The notes under the pieces: generated by a model | What the model was told of the DNA's origin: nothing | Database searches by the model: none | What the model saw: only the letters and a program-made list of their open reading frames with translations | Translations under genes and position numbers: made by a program | Assembly (NCBI RefSeq): GCF_010858045.1 | Contig: NZ_JAAGVC010000005.1 | Span: 79,088 to 143,087 of the forward strand | From: Nocardia cyriacigeorgica | GTDB lineage: Bacteria > Actinomycetota > Actinomycetes > Mycobacteriales > Mycobacteriaceae | Direction: 5' to 3' | DNA: 64,000 nt | Part shown: positions 56,333 to 64,000 of the stretch, one piece after another | Position numbering within the stretch: position 1 is the first letter of the stretch | Layout: each line of letters starts with the position of its first letter

Positions 56333-56950
56333 AGCATGGCTCGCCGCGAACGACAGGCCCTGGCCGAGGCGATGATCGCCGCCGGACCCGAGGCGCCCAC
56401 CCTGTGCGGGGAATGGACTGTGCGCGATCTGGCCGCCCATCTGGTCGTTCGCGAACGCCGCCCGGACGCGGCGCCCGGCATCCTGATCGACCGGCTGGCC
56501 GGCTACACCGACCGCGTCCAGGCGAAAGCCGCCCAGCGCCCGTTCCCGGACCTCATCGAGCAGGTGCGCACCGGCCCGCCGTGGTGGTCGCCGCTGCGCC
56601 CCGTCGACGCCCTGGTGAACCTCTCCGAGATGTTCATCCACCACGAGGACGTCCGCCGGGCCGCGGACGAATGGGACCCCCGCGAGCTGCCCGCCGCCGA
56701 TCAGGACCAGCTCTGGAAGCTGCTCACCCGCACCGCGCGCATGTCCTACCGCAACTGCCCGGTCGCGGTCGTGCTCGAAACCCCCGACGGCCGCCGGATC
56801 ACCGCCCGCGCCGGTGCCGACGAGGTCGTGCTGTGCGGCGAACCCGCCGAACTGCTGCTGCACGCCTTCGGGCGGGACCGGGTGCGGATCGAGGCCGCCG
56901 GCGAAACCGTGGCGGTCGAGGCCGCGCTGACCTGTGACCGGAGTGTGTGA
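56330..56950 (+). CDS. TIGR03085 family protein (DinB-like metal-binding fold)
   Basis: A 206-residue protein. ALAEAMIAAGPEAPTLCGEW, TVRDLAAHLVVRERRPDAAP and LSEMFIHHEDVRRAADEW are the TIGR03085 blocks, a branch of the DinB/MDMPI fold. The metal-site histidines are in AAHLVV and FIHHED. MDMPI relatives are mycothiol-dependent enzymes; whether this one uses mycothiol is unknown. It is transcribed divergently from the LLM/FMN reductase operon and convergently with the acyl-CoA oxidase. Confidence 0.9.
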   Translation: MSMARRERQALAEAMIAAGPEAPTLCGEWTVRDLAAHLVVRERRPDAAPGILIDRLAGYTDRVQAKAAQRPFPDLIEQVRTGPPWWSPLRPVDALVNLSEMFIHHEDVRRAADEWDPRELPAADQDQLWKLLTRTARMSYRNCPVAVVLETPDGRRITARAGADEVVLCGEPAELLLHAFGRDRVRIEAAGETVAVEAALTCDRSV

Positions 56951-57070
56951 GGCGCCAACGGCGCACTGAGCCGCCGCATCTCGCTCTCCTGAACGAGTGT
57001 GGCCCCCAAGCGCAGGGTTGAGAGCCACACCAGCTCGACGAGAATTGCGTGACGCGGGCGCCTGGGAGAC

Positions 57071-58894
57071 TCAGCCGGCGCTGAAGTATCCAGGATCAGC
57101 GCCCGCCACAGCGTCCACGAGTGCCTGCTTGTAGTCGCGTCCAGGTGCGAACAGCGGGGCGCCCGGGATGGCCGGAATCTGGAATGCGCTCAAGAGGGTG
57201 GGGAACTCGCCCTGGAGTTCCGCCCAACATTCAGCCAACCTGATCTCTATTTCCCGGGCACGCTCCTGCGTGAGGATGCCTCGGGCGGTGTACCACAGGC
57301 CGTTGTGCCGTATCCGGTCGAGTGCATAGGCCTCGGCGAGAAGCAGTATGAGCTCTTTTGCGCTGCGATCGTCGGTTTCGTCGGCCGAGGCGACAAGGGC
57401 TGTCACCGCGAGGCGCTCGGCCGTGGCGGTCGTCAGTTGGATCGCCGCGGAATTTCGGCCCATGACCGCGCCCGCAGCCGTGGCGTCGCCGGTAGCCAGT
57501 CCATCGGCGATTGCTCGTGCTCGCCGGCCGAGCACATCGACATACCAGGGCATTTCACGCGGCGTCCCCGGTAGCTCCAACCCGGCCAGGTCGCTGCCGG
57601 CGCTGGCCGCGACCACCTGCAGGATTTGGTTCTCGCCTTCCGCGGTGATGATGGCCTCGAGGTTGCCGATCCAATCGACCATGCGGTTGCTGCGCAAGAT
57701 GCCCTGGCTGGCCGTGCGCCATCGGCAGACCTTCAAGACGTCGTGGGCGGTATAGGACAGCAATGGTTTGGCAAGCATGGCGAAAACGACGTTCTGCGCC
57801 CCGGCGGGGTCGGCGGACACCATATCGCGGATACGTCGACCCAAAGCGCTGGTGGCATACGTTGCCGCCAGCGCTGGCATCAGATCCGCACCGACGTTGT
57901 CGCGTGCCATCATGACCGTCCCGGTCCCCGACATACGCTGGGATGCGTAGTGATACGCGCCCACGAGGCCGGCGCGGGCGCTTGTGATCGCGGCGGTGGC
58001 GAGGTCGAGTCGGCCTTGGCTGAGGATCGCGATGACCTTGGAGAAGCGTTCGCGCTTCGACACGCGGCACTCGAATCGACCATCGGGCGTCATCTGCGCC
58101 ATGGATCCCCCCAGCAGCGCATCACGGGGAACCCAGAAGCGGGCAAAGCGGATCAGGGCATGATCCATCGGGCCTGACGACTTGTCGGGCAAGCGGAATA
58201 TCCGGACGCCATCTGCTGGGCCGTCAGCGGTCCGTAGTCGTGTCAAGAAGGGCAGCACACCCTCGTCGTGTCCGTCGACAAAGAGGCGAGCAGTGATGAC
58301 AAAGGTTTTCGGGGTCGAAGGGTCTCCGACGTTGGGCATGTATTTGCACGCCCCCGGCGTCGGCGAGTTCAGCCAAAACCCGTCCGTGGCGGGATCCCAC
58401 GTCGCAGTCGTTTGGTGGTCTGCGCCGTTCGTTCCATCGAGTTCGGTAAGGCCGAGGCCCCCGACCGTGGCTCCGGTGTTCAACTCGGCCATGCATTGCC
58501 GCTGATACGCGGAACCGTTGCCGAGCGTGCGGATGGCATTGGTGGACAAGTCGATGTGTCCGGTCAGGATGAGAAACATTCGCGGTGCGAGCACCTGGGC
58601 CCAGTCGCAGAATGCACCGCGAGTCTGGGCGTCGGAGGCGAGATCGACGGCCGTTGCGCCGATTGCCGGGAGAGCTTTGCGAAGCAGGCCTGGAGCGAGT
58701 TCGGCTTCTTGGGAGTGCCTGAGGTCGGGCCTCGGCCGGTCGTCCAGTTCGATGAGGGCGTCGCGAATACGAAGGTGAAGATCCCGGTGTTCGCCGAATA
58801 TCACTCGTTGCAGTGCCTCATCTACTGTCGTGTTTTCCTCGGCCGACGGATCGATCGCGAAAACATGAGCATCTGAAATTGTCATACAACTCAC
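57071..58894 (-). CDS. Acyl-CoA oxidase-like flavoenzyme
   Basis: A 607-residue protein with acyl-CoA oxidase/dehydrogenase architecture. GGLGLTELDGTNGADHQTTA and TWDPATDGFWLNSPTPGACK match the oxidase FAD/substrate loop, SQGRLDLATAAITSARAGLV the middle, and AEGENQILQVV (Glu near residue 419) the catalytic-base region. The usual Cys-Gly-Gly-His-Gly-Tyr stretch is replaced by CRWRTASQGILRSN. It would oxidise an acyl-CoA to the 2-enoyl form. AGAGG lies before the GTG at 58894; an ATG at 58885 is an alternative. It follows the P450 gene by 65 nt in one operon. Confidence 0.88.
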   Translation of the reverse strand: MSCMTISDAHVFAIDPSAEENTTVDEALQRVIFGEHRDLHLRIRDALIELDDRPRPDLRHSQEAELAPGLLRKALPAIGATAVDLASDAQTRGAFCDWAQVLAPRMFLILTGHIDLSTNAIRTLGNGSAYQRQCMAELNTGATVGGLGLTELDGTNGADHQTTATWDPATDGFWLNSPTPGACKYMPNVGDPSTPKTFVITARLFVDGHDEGVLPFLTRLRTADGPADGVRIFRLPDKSSGPMDHALIRFARFWVPRDALLGGSMAQMTPDGRFECRVSKRERFSKVIAILSQGRLDLATAAITSARAGLVGAYHYASQRMSGTGTVMMARDNVGADLMPALAATYATSALGRRIRDMVSADPAGAQNVVFAMLAKPLLSYTAHDVLKVCRWRTASQGILRSNRMVDWIGNLEAIITAEGENQILQVVAASAGSDLAGLELPGTPREMPWYVDVLGRRARAIADGLATGDATAAGAVMGRNSAAIQLTTATAERLAVTALVASADETDDRSAKELILLLAEAYALDRIRHNGLWYTARGILTQERAREIEIRLAECWAELQGEFPTLLSAFQIPAIPGAPLFAPGRDYKQALVDAVAGADPGYFSAG

Positions 58895-58959
58895 CCACTA
58901 CCTCTGCCCGGCCCACTGTCTGCGCCGAACCTCGTTTCTACTACTTACCCACCGATCTG

Positions 58960-60240
58960 CTACCCGACATACGGAACGGGTTGCGTCGGTGAGAATTTGG
59001 CCGGTAGCCCCTCGAGGGCGCGGTGGAACGGACCGGGCCGCCAGAGCATCTGACCGGACGGGAAATCGGGAGAAAGGTCGGGTATGTGGTCGAACAATTG
59101 ATCGATCGCCTCATGCGCGGTATATCGGGCCACGCGCTGTGCGGCTTCTGGGCATGTGTGCGGGCCCAAACCGAACGCGAGATTGTGACGTGCCTCGGTG
59201 AAGTCGCCCGTGTTCACTTCTGGGCTCGAGGTGCACGCCGCCATGCTGGTGATGACCGGTTGGTTTGCAGGCAGCCAGACACTTGTCGTTTCCCCGTCTT
59301 TGGGGAAGTCGATGAGCTGCGGACCGCGGGGGTACACGACGCAGTAGTTGGCGAGCGGCGGTTCGTTGTGCAGCGTCTCTTCGAGCGCGGTCAGCGTACT
59401 CAGCTGAGGGCTGTCGATCGTCGTGAGATACCGGGAATCGGTCATCATCAGATACAACGTATTTGCGATCCAGTTCTTCGGAATCTCCGACCCAGCCGAG
59501 AAGAACGTCAGCATATGGCTGACGAACTCGATGTCATCGAGTTCGGCCGGGTGCTGGAGAAGCCGCGATGCGATATCGTCGGCGCTTTGAGTGCTTTTCA
59601 AGCGAGCAAGCTCGGTAAACGTATCCGCAAAGCTCTGGTTCACTGTTTGGGCAGTGTCGGGATCGACGCCCTCGAAAAGTATCGCCGAGGCGGCGGCCAC
59701 TCTTTCGCCCAGATGCGCCGGGCAGCCGACGATCGAGGTCAGCACCTCGAATGCGAGTGGTTCCGCGTACTCCTTGAGTAGATCGACTCGCCCCCGGCCG
59801 ATGAACTGGTTGATCAACCGATTGGAGATGACCTTGACCGTCTGGCGCACCTCCTCGAGGTCGACTCCGGCCAAGGCGTAGTTGGCTGCGCCGCGGTGGC
59901 GGCTGTGGTCCATGCCGTCGTTGAAAAGGGCGTTCGGTCGCCATTCCAGCATCCCCATGATCGGTGCGTGGCGCTGCACCTCTGTCAAGGTTGCTTGCCA
60001 TCGGCGCGGATCGGAGGAGAAGTGTGCTGTGTCGCCCAGGATGCTTCTGGCCGTGTGGTAGCCGATCACCAGGGTCGCTGGGATGTCTGGCCAGATCTCC
60101 ACCGGGACAACGCTGCCGTAACGCTCACGCATCTGTCGGTAGTGACCGTGTGGGTCGGCCGCGAAGGCTTGGGTGTAGATGGGGATTCGCGGGCCGAGAT
60201 CGTCGATGTTCGTCACGGCTGCGGACGTTGGGTACTGCAC
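58960..60240 (-). CDS. Atypical cytochrome P450
   Basis: A 426-residue bacterial P450. The heme-binding loop FGLGPHTCPEAAQRVA holds the axial Cys363. Two otherwise conserved sites are altered. The I-helix reads AGSEIPKN (residues 249-256), with Ile where the oxygen-activating Thr is normal. The K-helix ExxR is Glu288-Thr-Leu-His291. The PERF-like region and meander (EARHNLAFG) are otherwise normal. AAGGAGA 8 nt before the GTG at 60240 gives a firm start; a longer frame to 60354 has no support. It is the first gene of an operon with the acyl-CoA oxidase. Codon use looks somewhat less GC-rich than that of neighbours (by eye). Confidence 0.92.
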   Translation of the reverse strand: MQYPTSAAVTNIDDLGPRIPIYTQAFAADPHGHYRQMRERYGSVVPVEIWPDIPATLVIGYHTARSILGDTAHFSSDPRRWQATLTEVQRHAPIMGMLEWRPNALFNDGMDHSRHRGAANYALAGVDLEEVRQTVKVISNRLINQFIGRGRVDLLKEYAEPLAFEVLTSIVGCPAHLGERVAAASAILFEGVDPDTAQTVNQSFADTFTELARLKSTQSADDIASRLLQHPAELDDIEFVSHMLTFFSAGSEIPKNWIANTLYLMMTDSRYLTTIDSPQLSTLTALEETLHNEPPLANYCVVYPRGPQLIDFPKDGETTSVWLPANQPVITSMAACTSSPEVNTGDFTEARHNLAFGLGPHTCPEAAQRVARYTAHEAIDQLFDHIPDLSPDFPSGQMLWRPGPFHRALEGLPAKFSPTQPVPYVG

Positions 60241-60353
60241 CCCGAGATCTCCTTGGCTGAGCGGGTGATGGATTGAGCTGCGGCGCGCACGTTTCCTGGT
60301 GCCGGCCGGGTTCGGATGATCGGATCTGAATCGGTGGTCACCGGTTGTGCGCA

Positions 60354-60614
60354 CGGGTAGGTTTCAGCGCGCAGGTGTCGTAGTGCTGACGTGTGGTACC
60401 GGGGTCGCGGGCTCACAGCAGTTCCTCCGGTCAAACGTCAACACAACACCAGCATGAAACGTGCAACCACATGCCGTGGTTGGGTTGCCGCGAGGTCACC
60501 GACTCGGCGGGAGTCAGTAAATGTGCATCGCGGGAACCGAATTGGGCACCCCGGGGATACTACTCGTTACCTACTCGAGGCCGCAGGCCTAAGCGTTTAC
60601 CTACCCGCGGGTAG
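60354..60614. promoter_or_regulatory. Repeated ACCTACCCG-type motif and palindrome upstream of the P450 operon
   Basis: The motif occurs as CGGGTAGGT at 60354-60362 (reverse orientation), ACCTACTCG at 60569-60577 and ACCTACCCG at 60599-60607. The last copy leads into a perfect 14-bp palindrome, CTACCCGCGGGTAG (60601-60614). These could be operators of a repressor encoded elsewhere. The surrounding 60241-60993 interval shows no convincing gene; reading frames at 60391-60642 (+) and 60722-60964 (-) lack ribosome binding sites and recognisable domains. A palindrome CGCAATATTGCG lies at 60843-60854. Confidence 0.4.
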
Positions 60615-60906
60615 CGAGGTGGCTGCCAGGGGGCTTGCGTAGGGCGTTGGAGCGATGACGGTCGAGTTGCCATAGCCGTTCCGACCCGGCTGTGGACGGA
60701 TAGCGCGGACTTAGCTGCTGCTCAGCGGGGGTTCCGGGCATGATGCCGAGCAGTTGGAGGAGGACTGGCAATCCTGTCGTCGCCAGGCCTGGTCGTCGTG
60801 TACGAGGCGTCAGACCAACCGCCCGGTACGCACAAAGTAGTTCGCAATATTGCGTTCTGGGGTCTTGTGTTCTTGCATCGGTAAGTGCAAAATCTGCCTA
60901 TCCTTG

Positions 60907-60935
60907 TTGTGAACAAGCGATCCGATCCGGATAAC
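60907..60935 (+). promoter_or_regulatory. Candidate promoter of the second DUF4254 gene
   Basis: TTGTGA (60907-60912), a 17-nt spacer and GATAAC (60930-60935) form a near-consensus housekeeping promoter about 60 nt before the DUF4254 start codon, giving a leader of roughly 58 nt. Confidence 0.6.
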
Positions 60936-60999
60936 CGAACAGAGAGCCAATCATGTTGGTACAAAGTGTGATGGTGTCGGGTGAGTTCGGGGTGTGGGG

Positions 61000-61443
61000 A
61001 TGAGCGCGCCGACGGTGGGGGTTCTGCCGACGGCGCCGCAATTGCTGTGTGCCTTCCAGGGGCGGCGGTTCCAGGACCGCGAGATGTTGCGCTCGGCGCA
61101 TGCGCTGGTCGAACTGCACGAGCGTCGCGCCCAACTGCGTGATACCGCGTTGGTGGCCGAAATCGACTGTCGCAGGGTTGAACTCGTCGACGACATCAAC
61201 GAGTGGATCACCCAGGAGGTGCCGCAGCATCGCAACGGCGCCACCCTGCACACCGAGAGCCTCGGGGCGGTGATCGACCGGATGGCGCGCAGCTGGGTCA
61301 ACGCCAATCAGGCCATCGATACCAATGGTGCGCGCAGCGACAACACGCACAAGCACTGGTACCACCTGGCCGAACTGGTCGACGGCTACACCGATTTGAT
61401 CGCCGAGGTGACCGGCGGCCGTCGGCGGTTGCCGGAGCAGTAA
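61000..61443 (+). CDS. DUF4254 family protein, second copy
   Basis: A 147-residue DUF4254 protein, paralogous to the one at 50371. MLRSAHALVELHERRAQLRD, INEWITQEVPQHRNGATLHT, ESLGAVIDRMARSWVNANQA and HLAELVDGYTDLIAEVTGGR, then RRLPE, align without large gaps. The family is all-helical with a conserved Leu-His-Thr/Ser-Glu-Ser/Thr block; function unknown. Start may be the ATG at 61000 or the GTG at 60994. A strong hairpin follows. Confidence 0.88.
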   Translation: MSAPTVGVLPTAPQLLCAFQGRRFQDREMLRSAHALVELHERRAQLRDTALVAEIDCRRVELVDDINEWITQEVPQHRNGATLHTESLGAVIDRMARSWVNANQAIDTNGARSDNTHKHWYHLAELVDGYTDLIAEVTGGRRRLPEQ

Positions 61444-61481
61444 CGCCGCGGCCGCGTCCATCCCACTGGACAGCCGCTCGG

Positions 61482-61519
61482 TCGGCCGGTGGAGGTCCGC
61501 CCGGACCACCACCGGCCGA
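61482..61519. terminator. Hairpin between DUF4254 and the ABC permease
   Basis: TCGGCCGGTGG and CCACCGGCCGA pair perfectly; inside, GGTCC and GGACC continue the stem after one A-A mismatch, around a GCCC loop. It separates two convergent genes. Confidence 0.8.
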
Positions 61520-61528
61520 TCTCGTTGT

Positions 61529-62326
61529 TCAGCGCAGTGCGGCGCGGCCCTTGATCCGGCCGAGCAGGATGAGCGCCAGCAGCGTGACCAGCACGAGCAC
61601 CGTGGTGCCCGCTGCGGCGTCGAACACCTCGCCGCGATCGGTGAGCGCGAAAATGCTGACCGGCAGCGTTTTCCAGGTGGCCGGATACACCATGATGGTG
61701 GCGCCGAGCTCGCCCATGGACAGGGCGACGGCCAGGCCCGCGGCGGCGCCGAGAGCGGGCAGCAGCAGCGGCAGCGTCACCTGGCACAGCACCCGGACCG
61801 GGCCGGCGCCGAGTGATTCGGCCGCCTGTCGGTACGCCGGGTCGAGCCGGTCGAGGGCCGCCGACACCGCGCTGAACGTATACGCCAGCACCAGTACCGA
61901 ATGCGCCACGATGACAATCCATTTGGTGCCGCCGAGCACGAGTGGCCGCTCGTTGAACGCGATCAGCACGCCGAGCCCGATCGCCACCGACGGCACCGCC
62001 ACCGGCAGGTGGAACACCGCATCGGTCAGCCGCCGCCACCACTGCGGTGCCTCGCGCCCCGCCAGTGCGGCCCACGTGCCGAGCACCAGGGACACCGCGC
62101 CGGCCAGCAGCGCCGTCTGCATGCTGACCGAGAGGCTGGCCAATTGCTCACCCGAGAGCGCTCGTTCGAGGTTGGCGATACCGAGATCCGACGGCAGCGG
62201 CCCGGTCCAGCTGCCGGCCAGCGCGGCCGCGAACACCGTCGCGATCGGGGCCGCGAAGACCACCAGCACCACCACCGCGAACACCGCGAGCACCAGCGCA
62301 CGTCCGCGCCCGGTCCACACCAGCAT
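61529..62326 (-). CDS. ABC transporter permease, PhnV-like
   Basis: A 265-residue inner-membrane permease with about six helices and the EAA loop (YRQAAESLGAGPVRVLCQVT). The end LGATIMVYPATWKTLPVSIF, ALTDRGEVFDAAA resembles PhnV-type permeases of 2-aminoethylphosphonate importers; iron- or thiamine-type permeases are the other possibility. It is the last gene of a three-gene unit, 3 nt after the other permease. Confidence 0.82.
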   Translation of the reverse strand: MLVWTGRGRALVLAVFAVVVLVVFAAPIATVFAAALAGSWTGPLPSDLGIANLERALSGEQLASLSVSMQTALLAGAVSLVLGTWAALAGREAPQWWRRLTDAVFHLPVAVPSVAIGLGVLIAFNERPLVLGGTKWIVIVAHSVLVLAYTFSAVSAALDRLDPAYRQAAESLGAGPVRVLCQVTLPLLLPALGAAAGLAVALSMGELGATIMVYPATWKTLPVSIFALTDRGEVFDAAAGTTVLVLVTLLALILLGRIKGRAALR

Positions 62327-62329
62327 TGT

Positions 62330-63253
62330 TCAGCGCTCCTTCCGGGTCGGACCGGTGACCCTGGCGAAGATCAGCCGGTACCCGAGATACAGGGTCAGCG
62401 ACAGCGCGACCTGGACGGTGGCCAGCACCGCCGCACCGGGCAGATCGAAGGTGACGATGCCGCGGGTGTAGATCAGCGCGGGCAGGGTGATCACTCCTTT
62501 CGCGCCGGTGAACAGCACGATGCCGAATTCGTTGAGCGTCAACAGCAGTACCAGGCTGCCGCCCGCGGCGAGGGCGGGCCACGCCTCGGGCAGCACCACC
62601 TGACGCAGCACCCGCCACGGGCTCGCCCCCAGGCTCGCGGCGACGTCGAGTTGCTCACGCGGCAGTTGAGCGAACGCGGCCAGTAGCGGACGCACCACGA
62701 ACGGGGTGAAGAAGGTGATCTCGGCCAGGATCACCCCGGTCGGGGTGGTGAGAAAGTCGAGGGCCGGTCCTTCTCGTCCGGTGAGGCGGGAGATGAGCGC
62801 GTTCACCGCGCCGGCCGTGCCGTAGAGGAAGGTGAAGGCGAGCGTGATCAGGAACGACGGCAGCGTCAGCACCGTGTCGATGAGGCGGCCGACCACGGTG
62901 GCGCCGGGAAACGGGACGAACGCCAGCACCACCGCCAGGAACGTGCCGAGCACCAGACAGCCCGCCGTCGAGCAGGCCGCGATGGTGATCGTGCGCCACA
63001 GCGCGTCCCGGAAGGCTGCCGATCCGAGGACCTGCGACCAGGTTTCGGTGCCGCGACCGTCCGGGGTGATCGTCGATTCGGTGAGCACCCGCAGGATCGG
63101 GTAGACCGCGATGACCAGCACCACGAGCATCGGCGGCAGCGCCCAGGCGATCGGCCGGAGGTTTCGCCGCGATGCCGGGGATGCGCTACCCGGCGCCATC
63201 GGGATATGACTCGGAAGCTCGGGTGCTGGTGGTTGTTCGGTCGATGTCGTCAT
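62330..63253 (-). CDS. ABC transporter permease, PhnU-like
   Basis: A 307-residue permease. After a Pro/Ser-rich cytoplasmic lead come about six helices, the EAA motif LDVAASLGASPWRVLRQVVL, and the C-terminal block FGIVLFTGAKGVITLPALIY, TRGIVTFDLPGAAVLATVQV, which resembles PhnU. The ATG at 63253 overlaps the ATPase stop (ATGA at 63250-63253), so the pair is translationally coupled. Confidence 0.83.
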   Translation of the reverse strand: MTTSTEQPPAPELPSHIPMAPGSASPASRRNLRPIAWALPPMLVVLVIAVYPILRVLTESTITPDGRGTETWSQVLGSAAFRDALWRTITIAACSTAGCLVLGTFLAVVLAFVPFPGATVVGRLIDTVLTLPSFLITLAFTFLYGTAGAVNALISRLTGREGPALDFLTTPTGVILAEITFFTPFVVRPLLAAFAQLPREQLDVAASLGASPWRVLRQVVLPEAWPALAAGGSLVLLLTLNEFGIVLFTGAKGVITLPALIYTRGIVTFDLPGAAVLATVQVALSLTLYLGYRLIFARVTGPTRKER

Positions 63254-64000
63254 GACGGGCTCCCACTGCTGCCATCCAAAGGCGGCGGAATGAGTACTCC
63301 GGCCGGATCGGGGAGCATGACGCCGACCACTGCGCCGGTTTCGGTCTCCACGTGTCCGGCGACATCGGCGGTGAGCTCGCCGGACAGCCCGTCGACGCTC
63401 ATCCGCACGCGGGTGGAGGCGCCGCGCCAGACCGCGCTCAGCACCGTCGCGCGCAGGGCTCCTCGGTCGCCGGTGGCGCCGATTCGCACGGTATGCGGCC
63501 GGATACACAGCAGTGCCTCGGAATCCGGCGCCCAGGCCGGACGGCCGACGCCCGGTTGGGGTGCCTGTGCCCGCAGGGTCGAGGTGCCCGCGGTGACCAG
63601 CGCACTGCCGCCGGAGACCCGGTTGACGGTGCACGGCAGCAGATTCGCGCCGCCGAGGAAGGCCGCGGTGAAATCCGACGGCGGACGCTGCCACAGGTTG
63701 GCCGCGGTGTCGATATCGACCAGGCGCGCATCGCGCATGACCGCGATGCGATCGGCCAGGGCCAGCGCCTCGGTCTGATCGTGGGTGACATACAACATCG
63801 CGGTGTCCGGCAGCGCCTGCCGAAGTTGTTGCAGCTCACCGAGCATGGACTGGCGCAGCTGTGCGTCGAGTGCGGCGAGCGGTTCGTCGAGCAGCAGCAC
63901 CGGCGGCCGGATGGCCAGCGCCCGGGCGATGGCCACCCGCTGCTGCTGGCCACCGGAGAGTTCGCGCGGCAGTCGCTTCGCGTAGCCGGCCATGCCGACC
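63250..64000 (-). CDS. ABC transporter ATP-binding protein, PhnT-like (partial)
   Basis: The C-terminal 250 residues; the Walker A part lies beyond the right edge. Visible are the signature LSGGQQQRVAIARALAIRPP, Walker B VLLLDEPLAALD, the switch His in YVTHDQTEALALADRI, and a TOBE-type C-terminal domain (GGANLLPCTVNRVSGGSALV; LCIRPHTVRIG). This is the arrangement of PotA/PhnT-type importer ATPases. A substrate-binding protein is not in the window and may lie further upstream. Confidence 0.88.
   Translation of the reverse strand, partial: VGMAGYAKRLPRELSGGQQQRVAIARALAIRPPVLLLDEPLAALDAQLRQSMLGELQQLRQALPDTAMLYVTHDQTEALALADRIAVMRDARLVDIDTAANLWQRPPSDFTAAFLGGANLLPCTVNRVSGGSALVTAGTSTLRAQAPQPGVGRPAWAPDSEALLCIRPHTVRIGATGDRGALRATVLSAVWRGASTRVRMSVDGLSGELTADVAGHVETETGAVVGVMLPDPAGVLIPPPLDGSSGSPS

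Noticed and set aside
56997..57030. GTGTGGC/GCCACAC pair that looked like part of a small RNA or tRNA-like fold.
   Set aside because: Only 7 bp with a 20-nt loop and no cloverleaf; at most a weak terminator.
60391..60642. An 83-codon plus-strand frame upstream of the P450 operon, and an 80-codon minus-strand frame at 60722-60964.
   Set aside because: No ribosome binding site, no recognisable domain, and low-quality composition; treated as non-coding.

Overview
The window is a piece of high-GC actinobacterial chromosome, most likely from Nocardia or a close relative in the Nocardiaceae. The gene order smc - ftsY - amtB - glnB - glnD - ffh - rpsP - khpA - rimM - trmD - rplS - lepB - rnhB - DUF2469 - yraN - comM-like - dprA - xerC - M23 peptidase <> rpsB - tsf - pyrH - frr - cdsA - rlmN - dxr - rip1 - ispG - GNAT - lipoprotein PBP follows the mycobacterial/nocardial core chromosome closely. 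Start codons are often GTG, many starts appear leaderless (a -10-like hexamer 6-8 nt before the start codon), and coupled genes overlap as ATGA, GTGA or TGATG. The species assignment is inference from synteny and protein style.

Region 1 (1-14.4 kb) holds the end of smc, an orphan ribbon-helix-helix antitoxin, DUF2237, the SRP receptor FtsY, a nitrogen module (ammonium channel, PII protein, PII-modifying GlnD) with two candidate GlnR boxes, the SRP GTPase Ffh, an inserted TetR-SDR pair with a nested palindromic operator, and the rpsP-khpA-rimM-trmD ribosome-maturation operon.

Region 2 (14.4-22.9 kb) is more accessory. It has a Uma2 nuclease remnant, two coupled acyl-CoA synthetases facing a LuxR-type regulator, a small VOC protein, Tex with an unusual Arg-Gly-Gln-rich tail, and an unrecognised membrane protein with a HIHH motif.

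Region 3 (23-46.5 kb) is core: L19, signal peptidase I, RNase HII, DprA/ComM/YraN, XerC, two DUF202 proteins, DUF1990, an M23 peptidase next to a repeat-rich membrane protein, the translation genes rpsB-tsf-pyrH-frr, CDP-diglyceride synthase, RlmN, the MEP-pathway genes dxr and ispG around the site-2 protease, and a GNAT protein followed by a penicillin-binding lipoprotein.

Region 4 (46.5-64 kb) is accessory: a small secreted protein, nitrobindin-like protein, beta-propeller lipoprotein, HxlR-SDR divergent pair, a DUF4254 gene beside a degenerate ImmA/IrrE-like protein, an ABC-2 permease pair with no ATPase, an XRE/DUF5753 regulator, a luciferase-like monooxygenase with its FMN reductase, a TIGR03085 protein, a two-gene operon of an atypical cytochrome P450 and an acyl-CoA oxidase, a second DUF4254 gene, and the start of a PhnTUV-type (2-aminoethylphosphonate-like) ABC importer. 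The P450/acyl-CoA oxidase operon is the most interesting candidate: the P450 lacks both the ExxR arginine and the I-helix threonine, and its long gene-free upstream region carries a repeated ACCTACCCG-type motif.
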